NCBI GenBank assembly: GCA_937911855.1
Contig: CALDPK010000109.1
Coordinates: 1 to 19,327 of the forward strand
Source of the DNA: an uncultured Trueperaceae bacterium
GTDB lineage: Bacteria > Deinococcota > Deinococci > Deinococcales > Trueperaceae
Reading direction: 5' to 3'
DNA length: 19,327 bases
The notes below the pieces were generated by a model. That model did no database searches. It was not told the DNA's origin and was given only the letters and a program-made list of their open reading frames with translations. Each line of letters begins with the position of its first letter. The first letter of the stretch is position 1. This document shows positions 1-6,713 of the stretch, one piece after another. Made by a program: the position numbers and the translations under genes.

Positions 1-2
1 GC

Positions 3-566
3 GATGACGGCCTGTGGAATGCCACTTTGTACATCGAAAGCGGCCGCATTGAAGGTGCGCTCAAAAGCCAATTGCAGGCTTTTTTTGCCAGCTACGGTGG
101 CCGAATTCGCCTGACCACCAATCAAAACTTGCAGTTGACCGACATAGGTGACCACGAATTTGACCAGGTGAATTGGCGGCTGCAGGATTTAGGGCTCGCG
201 CATCGCTTGGAGCCGGATCTACAGGACGCCCACACCATCAGCTGCGTTGCCCTACCCACCTGCGGCTTGGCCATGGCGGAGGCGGAGCGCTACACCCCGC
301 GCTTTCTTCAGTTATTCAACCGGCTCAAGGCACAACATGGTATTGCCGATGCTCCCATGACCTTGCGCATCTCCGGTTGCCCTAACGGCTGTGCCCGGCC
401 CTATTTGGCGGAGATTGCCCTCACCGGCCGCGCGCCCGGCCTTTACAACCTGTATCTGGGCGGCAGTTTTCAAGGCGATCGCATGGCCTTGCTCCACGCC
501 AGCAACCTGGATGAAGCCCGCATTCTTGATGTGCTCGACGGTCTCTTCGCCCGCTACGTACGCACA
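3..566 (+). CDS. cysI: Sulfite reductase hemoprotein (CysI-type), C-terminal part, broken at both ends
   Basis: This is the C-terminal half of a siroheme/[4Fe-4S] assimilatory sulfite (or nitrite) reductase, which reduces sulfite to sulfide with six electrons. The open frame enters from the left edge (DDGLWNATLYIESGRI). It carries TTNQNLQ, the cluster pair C-x5-C in SCVALPTCGLAMAEAER, and C-x3-C in ISGCPNGCARP, so all four cluster/siroheme cysteines are present. Similarity to CysI continues through LYNLYLGG to about LFARYVR (near position 563). The usual following segment (GFGDF..RAG) is missing, and the frame runs into out-of-frame glyS sequence. Local G+C (about 50-60%) is well below the rest of the window (about 67-73%), so the segment has a different origin. 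A nitrite reductase of the same family cannot be excluded, but the residues fit CysI best. Confidence 0.85.
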
Positions 567-2091
567 GGACCTGAGGCGCGCGTGGGTCATGGCGGGCGAG
601 GCAGACAGGAGGGAAGCGACCCGTGCGGCCATAGTCGAGCTCGCGGCCACCGAGGGCCTCACGCCGGTCGAGGACCCTGCGCTGCTCGAAGAGGTGACCA
701 ACCTCATCGAGTGGCCGTTCCCGATACTCGGCCGCTTCGGTGACGAGTACCTGCAGCTACCAGACGAGGTCCTGTTGGCCGTCATGGTCAAGCACCAGCG
801 CTTCTTCCCGCTCAGGCGCGCAGACGGCTCCTTGGCGCCGCGCTTCGTCGGCGTGTCCAACAACCGGGTGGAAGACGAGGCCGTAGTCAGGCGCGGGTAC
901 GAGGACGTGCTCGCCGGCCGTCTCTACGACGCCCGCTTCTTCTGGCAGGCCGATCGCGAGCGTTCGCTGTCGCAGCACGCGTGGTCGCTGTCCGGGATCG
1001 CGTTCCAGCGTGAGCTGGGCTCGGTGGCGGACAAGACCGCGCGCGTCGCCGCAGGCGCCGCGGCCGTAGCGGACGCCGTGAACCTGGGCGAGGACGAGAG
1101 GGAGGCTCTGGCCGGCGCCACGCCGCTGTTCAGGGCAGACCTCGCGACGCAGATGGTCTACGAGTTCCCTGAGCTCGAGGGCGTCATGGCCCGGGCGTAT
1201 GCCGAAGCAGAAGGCCAGCCCTCGGACGTGGCGCAGGCGCTCGAGGACGGTGTCCTGCCCAAAGGCCCGGACAGCGAACTGCCGCAGACCGGCGCCGGCA
1301 CGGTGCTGGCGGTCGCCGACAAGCTCGAGAAGCTGCTGGGCTTCGTGTCGATAGGCAAGCGGCCGACGGGCTCGGCAGATCCGTTCGGCCTGCGCCGCGA
1401 CGGCATCGGCCTGGCCCGCCTCCTCAACAACGCGGGCTGGCAGGTGTCGCCGGCTGAGCTCGCCGGTCACGTGGCGCAGGCGTTCGGCGGGGAAGACGGC
1501 GGTGTGAGCGAGGAAAGCATCCAGGACACGGTCCGCTTCCTGTGGGAACGTGTCAGCTCCCTGCTGCAGGAAGAAGGTCTGCAGATCCGGGTGATCCGGG
1601 CAGCAACCGGCAACGGCTCGTCCGTCATCGACGCCAGCCGGCGCGGTCACCTGCTGGCTGCGCTCGTGTCAAGCGACGTGTTCCAGGAGCTGGCCGCGCT
1701 GTACAAGCGCGCAGCGAACATCGCCAGCGAGGTTCCGGCCGGCGAACAGGTGAAGGAAAACCTCCTGCAGACTGACGAGGAGCACGCGCTGTTCACCGCA
1801 TTGGAGGGTGCCGGTGAAGGCGCCGGCAGGCTCCTGGCCCTGGCGCGTGAGCGGCTTGCGCCGTGGGAGCTGGGCGACGGGCCCAACCCCGGCCTGAGCG
1901 GAGCCGAAACGGAACTGTCAGCGGCCCTGGCCGAAGTGCTTGAACTCAAGCAGCCCCTGGATGACTTCCTCGACAACGTGCACGTGATGGTGGAGGACAA
2001 GGCCATCAGGCAGAACCGCCTGACCCTGCTGGCGGCCGTGCGTGATTCGCTGCGGCAGCTGGGCGCCCTGGAGGAACTCGAAGGACTCTGA
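559..2091 (+). CDS. glyS: Glycyl-tRNA synthetase beta subunit, N-terminally truncated
   Basis: This is the beta subunit of the alpha2-beta2 glycyl-tRNA synthetase, which helps charge tRNA-Gly and binds the tRNA. Family features run in order: YAQDLRRAWVMAGEADRR, LLEEVTNLIEWPFPILGRF, MVKHQRFFPL, FVGVSNN, RLYDARFFWQADR, the ADKTARV and FRADLATQMVYEFPELEGVMARAYAEAEG segments, SADPFGLRR, and a DALR-like tail ending in LDDFLDNVHVMVEDKAIRQNRLTLL. About 510 codons are present. The family is usually about 690 residues, so the N-terminal quarter is missing and no authentic start exists. The codons upstream of about 559 are the out-of-frame cysI fragment. The stop is followed by a strong hairpin. It is probably a real gene cut by an assembly join or a recombination event. 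The normal upstream partner glyQ is not in the window. Confidence 0.9.
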   Translation, partial: YAQDLRRAWVMAGEADRREATRAAIVELAATEGLTPVEDPALLEEVTNLIEWPFPILGRFGDEYLQLPDEVLLAVMVKHQRFFPLRRADGSLAPRFVGVSNNRVEDEAVVRRGYEDVLAGRLYDARFFWQADRERSLSQHAWSLSGIAFQRELGSVADKTARVAAGAAAVADAVNLGEDEREALAGATPLFRADLATQMVYEFPELEGVMARAYAEAEGQPSDVAQALEDGVLPKGPDSELPQTGAGTVLAVADKLEKLLGFVSIGKRPTGSADPFGLRRDGIGLARLLNNAGWQVSPAELAGHVAQAFGGEDGGVSEESIQDTVRFLWERVSSLLQEEGLQIRVIRAATGNGSSVIDASRRGHLLAALVSSDVFQELAALYKRAANIASEVPAGEQVKENLLQTDEEHALFTALEGAGEGAGRLLALARERLAPWELGDGPNPGLSGAETELSAALAEVLELKQPLDDFLDNVHVMVEDKAIRQNRLTLLAAVRDSLRQLGALEELEGL

Positions 2092-2110
2092 GCGGCAGCA
2101 GTGAAAAGAA

Positions 2111-2142
2111 GAAGAGCCCCGGGAAGCTTCCCGGGGCTCTTC
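2111..2142 (-). terminator. Perfect palindromic terminator between glyS and tRNA-Leu
   Basis: The 32 nt form two exactly complementary 16-nt arms (GAAGAGCCCCGGGAAG and its reverse complement). On the minus strand the hairpin lies 4 nt after the tRNA CCA end and is followed by TTCTTTTC, a U-rich tract typical of intrinsic termination. On the plus strand it lies 19 nt after the glyS stop but is followed by only ATTGTG. It therefore best serves tRNA-Leu and may also block convergent glyS transcripts. Confidence 0.85.
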
Positions 2143-2146
2143 ATTG

Positions 2147-2233
2147 TGGTGCCGAAGGTGGGACTTGAACCCACACAGCCTTGCGGCCACACGACCCTGA
2201 ATCGTGCGCGTCTACCAATTCCGCCACTTCGGC
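2147..2233 (-). tRNA. tRNA-Leu(CAG), CCA encoded
   Basis: Read on the minus strand, the acceptor arm is GCCGAAG pairing with CTTCGGC, followed by discriminator A and a genomically encoded CCA. The D-loop has GGTAGAC. The anticodon stem CACGA/TCGTG closes the loop TTCAGGG, giving anticodon CAG (leucine, codon CUG). A long variable arm (GGCCGCAAGGCT), as expected for tRNA-Leu, precedes the T arm GTGGG-TTCAAGT-CCCAC. Total length is 87 nt including CCA. It has its own promoter and terminator. Confidence 0.96.
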
Positions 2234-2272
2234 AGGAGCTTCGGGCCGGCTTGCGGCCCCTGGCAGAAAGAA

Positions 2273-2300
2273 ATACTAACACATCTTCCGGGGATTTCAA
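2273..2300 (-). promoter_or_regulatory. Sigma-70-type promoter for tRNA-Leu
   Basis: On the minus strand, TTGAAA (2295-2300) and TAGTAT (2273-2278) are separated by 16 bp. The expected transcription start is about 30 nt before the mature tRNA 5' end. It has both -35 and -10 elements, unlike the -10-only boxes before most protein genes here. Confidence 0.75.
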
Positions 2301-2339
2301 GGGGCACGCTGAACGCGCCCCCGTGGTCCCGCCTGCAGC

Positions 2340-3428
2340 TCAGATCGTGAACTTGCCGTTCTCCTGGAACAGCTCGCCGTCAAGGTAGATTGCCCCTCCC
2401 TGACGCAGGTCCGTGATCATGTCCCAGTGGATCGACGACGAGTTCGTGCCGCCCGTACTGGCGTACGACTGGCCCAGCGCCAGATGGACCGTGCCGCCGA
2501 TCTTCTCGTCATACAGGATGCTCTTGATGGGCTTCTGGATCCGGTAGTTCGTACCGATTCCCAGTTCACCCAGGTAACGTGCGCCCGGGTCGCTGTCCAG
2601 CTGTGCCTGCAGCAGGTCGTTGCCGACCTCGGCCTCGGCTTCCACGACCTGGCCCTGCTCGAAGCGCAGGCGGATGTTGCGGACTTCCACGCCGTTCACG
2701 CTGCTGGGGATGTCGTACGTGATGACGCCCTCGGCGCTGGACTCGATGGGGCCGGTGAACACTTCGCCGCAGGGCATGTTGCGCTGGCCGGCGGAGTTGG
2801 CCCAGGTGCGTCCCTTGACGCTCATCTTCAGGTCAGTGCCCGGTCCCTTGATGCGGACCTCGTCAGCCTGGCTGAGGCGCTCGACCAGGCGTTCCTGCTC
2901 TGCAGACTGCCGGCGCCAGGCAGCGGCGGGGTCGTCTTCGTAGAGGAACATGGCGTCGAAGGCGAAGCGCTCGAACTCCTCGGTGCTCATGCCGGCATCC
3001 TGGGCGCCTGCGGCGTTCGGCATGATGGTGCCGAGCCAGCGGGTCTCGTTGACGCGGATGTTCTGCACGGCCCGGCTGCGTTTCATGAGCCGGTTGAGCC
3101 TGACCTTGTCGGCGTTCTGCAGCTGGCGGGTGTTCTCAGGCGCGCTCACGCGGATCCAGGCGTCGATCTGTCTGATCTCGTTGAGCGCGAACTCGGGCTC
3201 GCGGTCCAGGTACTCGTCGCTGGCCAGCTCGAGGACGTCTGAAGTCAGCTCCGGGTAGGTCACCCGCAGGAGCGGTTCGGCGCCGATCTTCAGCACCTCG
3301 CGCGTCAGGGCACGGGCCATGGGCAGGGCGCTGCTGTCCACGTTAATGAGGACGTTCTCGCCGGGCTGCACGGCGGTGGAGTATTCGGTGATCAGGCGGG
3401 CAAACTTCTCGAGCATGTTGTCGGACAT
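2340..3428 (-). CDS. M29-family (AmpS/AmpT-like) metallo-aminopeptidase
   Basis: This is a cytoplasmic dinuclear-metal aminopeptidase that removes N-terminal residues from peptides. The 362-residue protein starts MSDNMLEKFARLITEYSTAVQPGENVLI, typical of the family. Putative metal and catalytic residues are E222 (MPCGEVFTGP), E288 (YLGELGIGTN), Y238 (ITYDIP), H315 (HLALGQSY), H334 and D336 (SSIHWDM). It is shorter than the roughly 410-residue Thermus/Geobacillus enzymes but within the range of the shorter subfamily. I chose the ATG at 3428 over an in-frame GTG at 3434 because a TAACAT -10 box lies exactly 6 nt before the ATG and would leave no room for the GTG. The metallophosphoesterase lies 36 bp upstream on the same strand, but this gene appears to have its own promoter. 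Confidence 0.92.
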   Translation of the reverse strand: MSDNMLEKFARLITEYSTAVQPGENVLINVDSSALPMARALTREVLKIGAEPLLRVTYPELTSDVLELASDEYLDREPEFALNEIRQIDAWIRVSAPENTRQLQNADKVRLNRLMKRSRAVQNIRVNETRWLGTIMPNAAGAQDAGMSTEEFERFAFDAMFLYEDDPAAAWRRQSAEQERLVERLSQADEVRIKGPGTDLKMSVKGRTWANSAGQRNMPCGEVFTGPIESSAEGVITYDIPSSVNGVEVRNIRLRFEQGQVVEAEAEVGNDLLQAQLDSDPGARYLGELGIGTNYRIQKPIKSILYDEKIGGTVHLALGQSYASTGGTNSSSIHWDMITDLRQGGAIYLDGELFQENGKFTI

Positions 3429-3434
3429 GCGCAC

Positions 3435-3440
3435 ATGTTA
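3435..3440 (-). promoter_or_regulatory. -10 box for leaderless M29 aminopeptidase mRNA
   Basis: TAACAT on the minus strand, 6 nt before the ATG at 3428, with no Shine-Dalgarno site between. It matches the TANNNT-plus-start arrangement seen repeatedly in this window. Confidence 0.6.
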
Positions 3441-3464
3441 CCGCCGGCCGGGCGGCCGCCGGGT

Positions 3465-4475
3465 TCAGCGTTCGACGTGTGTACCGCCCCGGGCGCGACC
3501 CGACAGGCGCACGTGGCCGCCGAAGCCTGCCAGCTCAGCGGGCAGCTCCTCGGGGTGCACGGTCTCGCCGGTCATGATGTCGAAGGTCGTGTAGGTGACG
3601 GCACCCGAACTGGGCCACAGGTCCACGACGGTCACGGTCGAGCGCACCGGGGCCGAGCCCGCGATGAGTCTGCGGCCGCCCAGGCCGCCCGACATGAGCA
3701 GCTCCAGGCCGCCCAGTTCGCCGGGGTACCAGGCAGCCTGGTGGCCGCTCACGTAAGTGTCCAGCCCGGCAGCACGCAGTTCGCTTGCCAGTTCGCTGCC
3801 GCCTGAAAGCACCTCGCCGGGCCGGTCCCGGCGCTCAGCCACGCCCACGAGCGGCAGGTGGCCCACCAGCCAGCGGAAGTCCGCTGCCAGGGCAGCTTCA
3901 CTGGCCAGCTGCTCATGCAGCCATTCCAGCTGCCCTGACGTCACCATCGCACTGGAAGCGTCCCAGACGATGACGAACAGGCCGCCAACGCTGAACGACC
4001 AGTCGAACGGGAAACCGGCAGTGTCGTGCTCCCTCACCAGCAGGTCGCTGCGCACGCGCTGCCAGTAATCGCTGGCGGCGGCGCGCTCACGGGCGAAGGT
4101 GAAACCAGCTGCCGTGCGCAGGCTCGAGCCGTCGTGGTTGCCGAGTGACGCGGCGAACGGGATGCCCGCCTGCCGCAGCGGCTGGGCAACTTCACGGTCG
4201 AAACCGTCCCACATCCCGGCAAAACGTTCAGCCGGCAGGGAATGATCCTGGCCTGCGATCAGGTCGCCGGGCAGCAGCACCAGGTCGGGCTGCCAGGAGG
4301 GAATCCGCTCGACAAGCCGGGCGAGTGCCGGTGCGTAGCCGACGGTGCCGTAAGGGCCGTTGAAGTCGCCAAGCACCACCACCCGCAACTCCGCGCCTGC
4401 TTCAGGCAGCGCGAACTCCTGAGCGTGCGCTGCTGCCAACAGCAGGGAGACCGTAAGGGCAAAGATCCGGAACAT
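3465..4475 (-). CDS. Secreted calcineurin-like metallophosphoesterase
   Basis: A 336-residue predicted exported phosphoesterase. Residues 1-18 form a signal peptide (MFRIFALTVSLLLAAAHA, cleavage about A18/Q19). Metallophosphoesterase motifs follow in order: GDFNG (D37), PGDLI (D71), GNHDG (N113-D115), VGHLP (H206) and SGHQAAW (H245). Two ligand positions depart from the common pattern. The first motif is DFN instead of DxH, as in purple-acid-phosphatase relatives (DxG). The last is GHQA instead of GHxH. The substrate cannot be told. The open frame continues upstream, but the ATG at 4475 is supported by the signal peptide and by a TACTCT box 9 nt before it. It is divergent from the pseudouridine synthase gene. 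Confidence 0.85.
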   Translation of the reverse strand: MFRIFALTVSLLLAAAHAQEFALPEAGAELRVVVLGDFNGPYGTVGYAPALARLVERIPSWQPDLVLLPGDLIAGQDHSLPAERFAGMWDGFDREVAQPLRQAGIPFAASLGNHDGSSLRTAAGFTFARERAAASDYWQRVRSDLLVREHDTAGFPFDWSFSVGGLFVIVWDASSAMVTSGQLEWLHEQLASEAALAADFRWLVGHLPLVGVAERRDRPGEVLSGGSELASELRAAGLDTYVSGHQAAWYPGELGGLELLMSGGLGGRRLIAGSAPVRSTVTVVDLWPSSGAVTYTTFDIMTGETVHPEELPAELAGFGGHVRLSGRARGGTHVER

Positions 4476-4484
4476 GTTGCGCCC

Positions 4485-4490
4485 AGAGTA
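4485..4490 (-). promoter_or_regulatory. Putative -10 box for metallophosphoesterase
   Basis: TACTCT on the minus strand, 9 nt before the ATG at 4475, in the 52-bp divergent gap with the pseudouridine synthase gene. The match to TATAAT is weak, but the placement is like the other boxes. Confidence 0.4.
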
Positions 4491-4515
4491 ACAGTGAGCC
4501 CGGCCGGCCCTGCGG

Positions 4516-4521
4516 TACAGT
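4516..4521 (+). promoter_or_regulatory. -10 box for leaderless pseudouridine synthase mRNA
   Basis: TACAGT, 6 nt before the GTG start at 4528, with no Shine-Dalgarno-like purine run before the start. Confidence 0.5.
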
Positions 4522-4527
4522 TGCCGG

Positions 4528-5226
4528 GTGCAAGCTGAACGAATCCAGAAACTGCTGGCCGCCGCCGGCGTCGCCAGCCGCCGCAAGGCAGAGAAACTCA
4601 TTGCGGCCGGGCGCGTCACGGTCAACGGCAAGGTGGCCCGGCTCGGCGAGTCCGCACGTCCGGACGATGAGCTGCTGGTTGACGGCAAACCCGTCACTCC
4701 GCCCAGCGGCCACGTCACCTACCTGCTGAACAAGCCACCCGGCCTGCTGTCGAGCGTTTCGGACGACCGCGGCCGCAAGACCGTGATGGGACTCGTCCCG
4801 CCGGCCAAGGAACTGCACCCGGTCGGCCGGCTCGACCTCGACTCCGAAGGACTGCTGCTGCTCACCAACGACGGTGACCTGACCCTGCACCTGACCCACC
4901 CGCGTTACGAGAAGGAGAAGGAGTACCGGGTGTGGACCACCGAAGGTGCGCTCACCGAGAACGCCCTGCGCAAACTCCGTGACGGCGTCGAGCTCGAGGA
5001 CGGGGTCGCCCGGGTGACGAGCGCGGCGCGTGCACCCGGTGGCGCCCGCCTGGTTATCAAAGAAGGCCGCAAACGCCAGGTCAGGCGCATGCTCAAGGCA
5101 GTCGGCTTCGACGTCGAGCGCCTGCAGAGACTGCGGGTAGGCAGCCTGCGCCTGGGAGACCTGCAGCCTGGGCAATGGCGCAAGCTCAGCGGAGCTGAAC
5201 TCGACGACCTGAAACGCAAGGGCTGA
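4528..5226 (+). CDS. rluB: RsuA/RluB-family rRNA pseudouridine synthase
   Basis: It isomerises a specific uridine in rRNA to pseudouridine. The 232-residue protein has an N-terminal S4 RNA-binding domain (about residues 3-50, RIQKLLAAAGVASRRKAEKLI). The catalytic domain carries LLNKPPGLLSSVSD and HPVGRLDLDSEGLLLLTNDGDL, with D103 of GRLD as the catalytic aspartate. The later EGRKRQVRRMLKAVGFDVERLQRLRVG motif is the usual RsuA/RluB/RluE/RluF signature. Assignment to RluB (23S) rather than RsuA (16S) is from general resemblance and is uncertain. The GTG start is supported by the S4 domain beginning immediately and by the upstream -10 box. hpt follows 49 bp downstream. Confidence 0.9.
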   Translation: MQAERIQKLLAAAGVASRRKAEKLIAAGRVTVNGKVARLGESARPDDELLVDGKPVTPPSGHVTYLLNKPPGLLSSVSDDRGRKTVMGLVPPAKELHPVGRLDLDSEGLLLLTNDGDLTLHLTHPRYEKEKEYRVWTTEGALTENALRKLRDGVELEDGVARVTSAARAPGGARLVIKEGRKRQVRRMLKAVGFDVERLQRLRVGSLRLGDLQPGQWRKLSGAELDDLKRKG

Positions 5227-5236
5227 AGGCCCGCGT

Positions 5237-5242
5237 TATACT
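5237..5242 (+). promoter_or_regulatory. Putative -10 box for hpt
   Basis: TATACT, 33 nt before the ATG at 5276, leaves a short leader that contains a GGGGAG ribosome-binding site (5262-5267). No convincing -35 hexamer is visible. This gene therefore appears to be leadered, unlike most neighbours. Confidence 0.45.
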
Positions 5243-5275
5243 CCCAATCGCAAGCCAGACCGGGGAGAGAGCTTG

Positions 5276-5815
5276 ATGACTGAATCCATATTCGTAGAAG
5301 GCGGCGGCGACGTACGCATAAGCAGCGAGCAGATACACCAGCGCGTGATCGAACTCGGCAAGGAGATCACCGAGGAGTACCGGGGCAAGGACCTGCACCT
5401 GATCTGCGTCCTGAACGGGGCGTTCATGTTCATGGCGGACCTGGTCCGGGCCATCGACCTGCCACTCACCATGGATTTCCTGGCCGTGTCCAGTTACGGG
5501 GAAGGCACGAGCAGCAGCGGCGAGGTAAGGCTCGTGAAAGACCTGAGCCACAGCCTGCATGGCCGGCACGTGCTGCTCGTCGAGGACATCGTCGACACCG
5601 GCCTGACCATGCGCTACCTGCTCAGCTACCTGGAAGGACACGGGCCGGAATCGGTGCAGGTTGCCTCGCTCCTGTCAAAACCCGCACGCCGTCAGGTTGA
5701 AGTGCCCGTTCACTTCCTGGGATTCGAGATTGAAGACGCCTACATCTACGGCTACGGCCTGGACGTCGCACACAGGTACCGCAACATCCCGTTCATCACC
5801 AGCCAGCCCGAATGA
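5276..5815 (+). CDS. hpt: Hypoxanthine(-guanine) phosphoribosyltransferase
   Basis: A purine salvage enzyme that joins hypoxanthine or guanine to PRPP to give IMP or GMP in the cytoplasm. At 179 residues it has normal family length. The PRPP-binding loop is LLVEDIVDTGLTM (about 100-112, with E103, D104, D107). VCVLNGAF-like (here ICVLNGAFMF, 43-52) and DFLAVSSYGEGTSSSG (67-82) are the other hallmark segments. The ATG at 5276 is preferred. A TTG immediately upstream (5273) is in frame and would add one residue. The GGGGAG at 5262-5267 lies 8 nt before the ATG. Its stop overlaps the ATG of the M23 peptidase gene (ATGA), implying translational coupling. Confidence 0.93.
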   Translation: MTESIFVEGGGDVRISSEQIHQRVIELGKEITEEYRGKDLHLICVLNGAFMFMADLVRAIDLPLTMDFLAVSSYGEGTSSSGEVRLVKDLSHSLHGRHVLLVEDIVDTGLTMRYLLSYLEGHGPESVQVASLLSKPARRQVEVPVHFLGFEIEDAYIYGYGLDVAHRYRNIPFITSQPE

Positions 5816-6678
5816 CGCGCCGGCTGCTCGCCATGCTGCTGCTGGCGTTCATCGCCATGGCAGCGGCGCAGGAACCGCCGCTGCAGGTCACGTATCCGGA
5901 GCAGGTGACTGCCGGTGACCCCATCGGGATCACCATCCTGAGCTGGCTGCCCGGTGAAGTCACCGCAACGCTCAATGGCGAACCGCTGCAGCTGGTGGCG
6001 TTCGGAGGCGGCCTCGCCGCCTTCACCCTGGCGCCCCTGGGCTCCGAAGCCGCGACGTGGCAGCTGCACGTGAGCGCTGCCGCAGCTGACGGGGAAGTTC
6101 ACGACTTCTTCGCTCCCATCCACGTGCAGGCTGATCCGCGGCCGGTGGAGGAGCTGTCAATTCCCGCCTCGGTGCTGAGCCTGTCAACCGACGACGCCCG
6201 CGCGGTGGAAGCCGCGATGATCGAGCAGGTCTGGTCGGCGCCGCTCGGCGAACCGCAATGGAGCGACACCTTCATCCTGCCGGTGGAAGGCAGCCGCCCC
6301 ACCAGCGTGTACGGCGATCCGCGCCGCTACGCACCGGGTGGCCGCGTCTCGTTCCACGAAGGTACTGACATGGCCGTGCCGCAGGGAACGCCTGTCCTTG
6401 CCACTAACGCCGGCCTTGTCCTGATCGCCGCCGAGTTCCCCACTTACCCCATCAAGGGCGGCCTGGTCATCATCGACCACGGCGCCGGACTGATGAGCTA
6501 CTACCTGCACCTGAGCCGGGTTCACGCCGAAGAGGGTGCATTCGTTGAACGGGGCGAGCTGATCGGCGAGGTAGGCACGACCGGCCTGTCGACCGGTCCG
6601 CACCTGCACTGGGAGATGCGCCTGAACAACCGGGGCACCAACCCGCTTCTGTGGCTGGATAAAAGCGTGCCCCACTGA
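5812..6678 (+). CDS. Secreted M23 (LytM-type) metallopeptidase
   Basis: A 288-residue predicted cell-envelope peptidase or amidase-activator-like protein. A signal peptide (about residues 1-20, MTRRLLAMLLLAFIAMAAAQ) is followed by a beta-rich domain (about 25-110, LQVTYPEQVTAGDPIGITIL) that resembles an immunoglobulin-like fold. The M23 domain spans about 155-285. Zinc and catalytic residues are all visible: H182 and D186 in FHEGTDMAVP, H233 in YYLHLSRVH, and H264/H266 in GPHLHWEM. This suggests an active zinc endopeptidase on peptidoglycan cross-bridges. Start ATG overlaps the hpt stop by ATGA, so it is read from the hpt transcript. Confidence 0.9.
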   Translation: MTRRLLAMLLLAFIAMAAAQEPPLQVTYPEQVTAGDPIGITILSWLPGEVTATLNGEPLQLVAFGGGLAAFTLAPLGSEAATWQLHVSAAAADGEVHDFFAPIHVQADPRPVEELSIPASVLSLSTDDARAVEAAMIEQVWSAPLGEPQWSDTFILPVEGSRPTSVYGDPRRYAPGGRVSFHEGTDMAVPQGTPVLATNAGLVLIAAEFPTYPIKGGLVIIDHGAGLMSYYLHLSRVHAEEGAFVERGELIGEVGTTGLSTGPHLHWEMRLNNRGTNPLLWLDKSVPH

Positions 6679-6701
6679 GCCGGGATCCGTGCGCCCTGCG
6701 T

Positions 6702-6707
6702 TAAGAT
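6702..6707 (+). promoter_or_regulatory. -10 box for leaderless trpS mRNA
   Basis: TAAGAT, 6 nt before the trpS ATG at 6714, in a 35-bp gap with no Shine-Dalgarno site. The gap is too short for a T-box or trp leader. Confidence 0.6.
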
Positions 6708-6713
6708 TGGCGG

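Noticed and set aside
757..1650. 297-codon minus-strand open frame opposite glyS
   Set aside because: It is a shadow frame. The plus strand reads as GlyS throughout.
2427..3242. 271-codon plus-strand open frame opposite the M29 aminopeptidase
   Set aside because: It is a high-G+C shadow frame with no family resemblance. The minus-strand product carries the full set of M29 motifs.
4476..4718. Upstream extension of the metallophosphoesterase gene
   Set aside because: It overlaps the divergent pseudouridine synthase gene and would bury the signal peptide. The ATG at 4475 is better supported.
5219..5232. Possible terminator GGGC-TGAAG-GCCC after the pseudouridine synthase gene
   Set aside because: A four-base stem overlapping the stop codon and no U-tract make it too weak to call.
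6679..6713. Possible T-box or tryptophan leader before trpS
   Set aside because: The gap is only 35 bp and holds a -10 box 6 nt from the ATG, too small for a riboswitch or attenuator.
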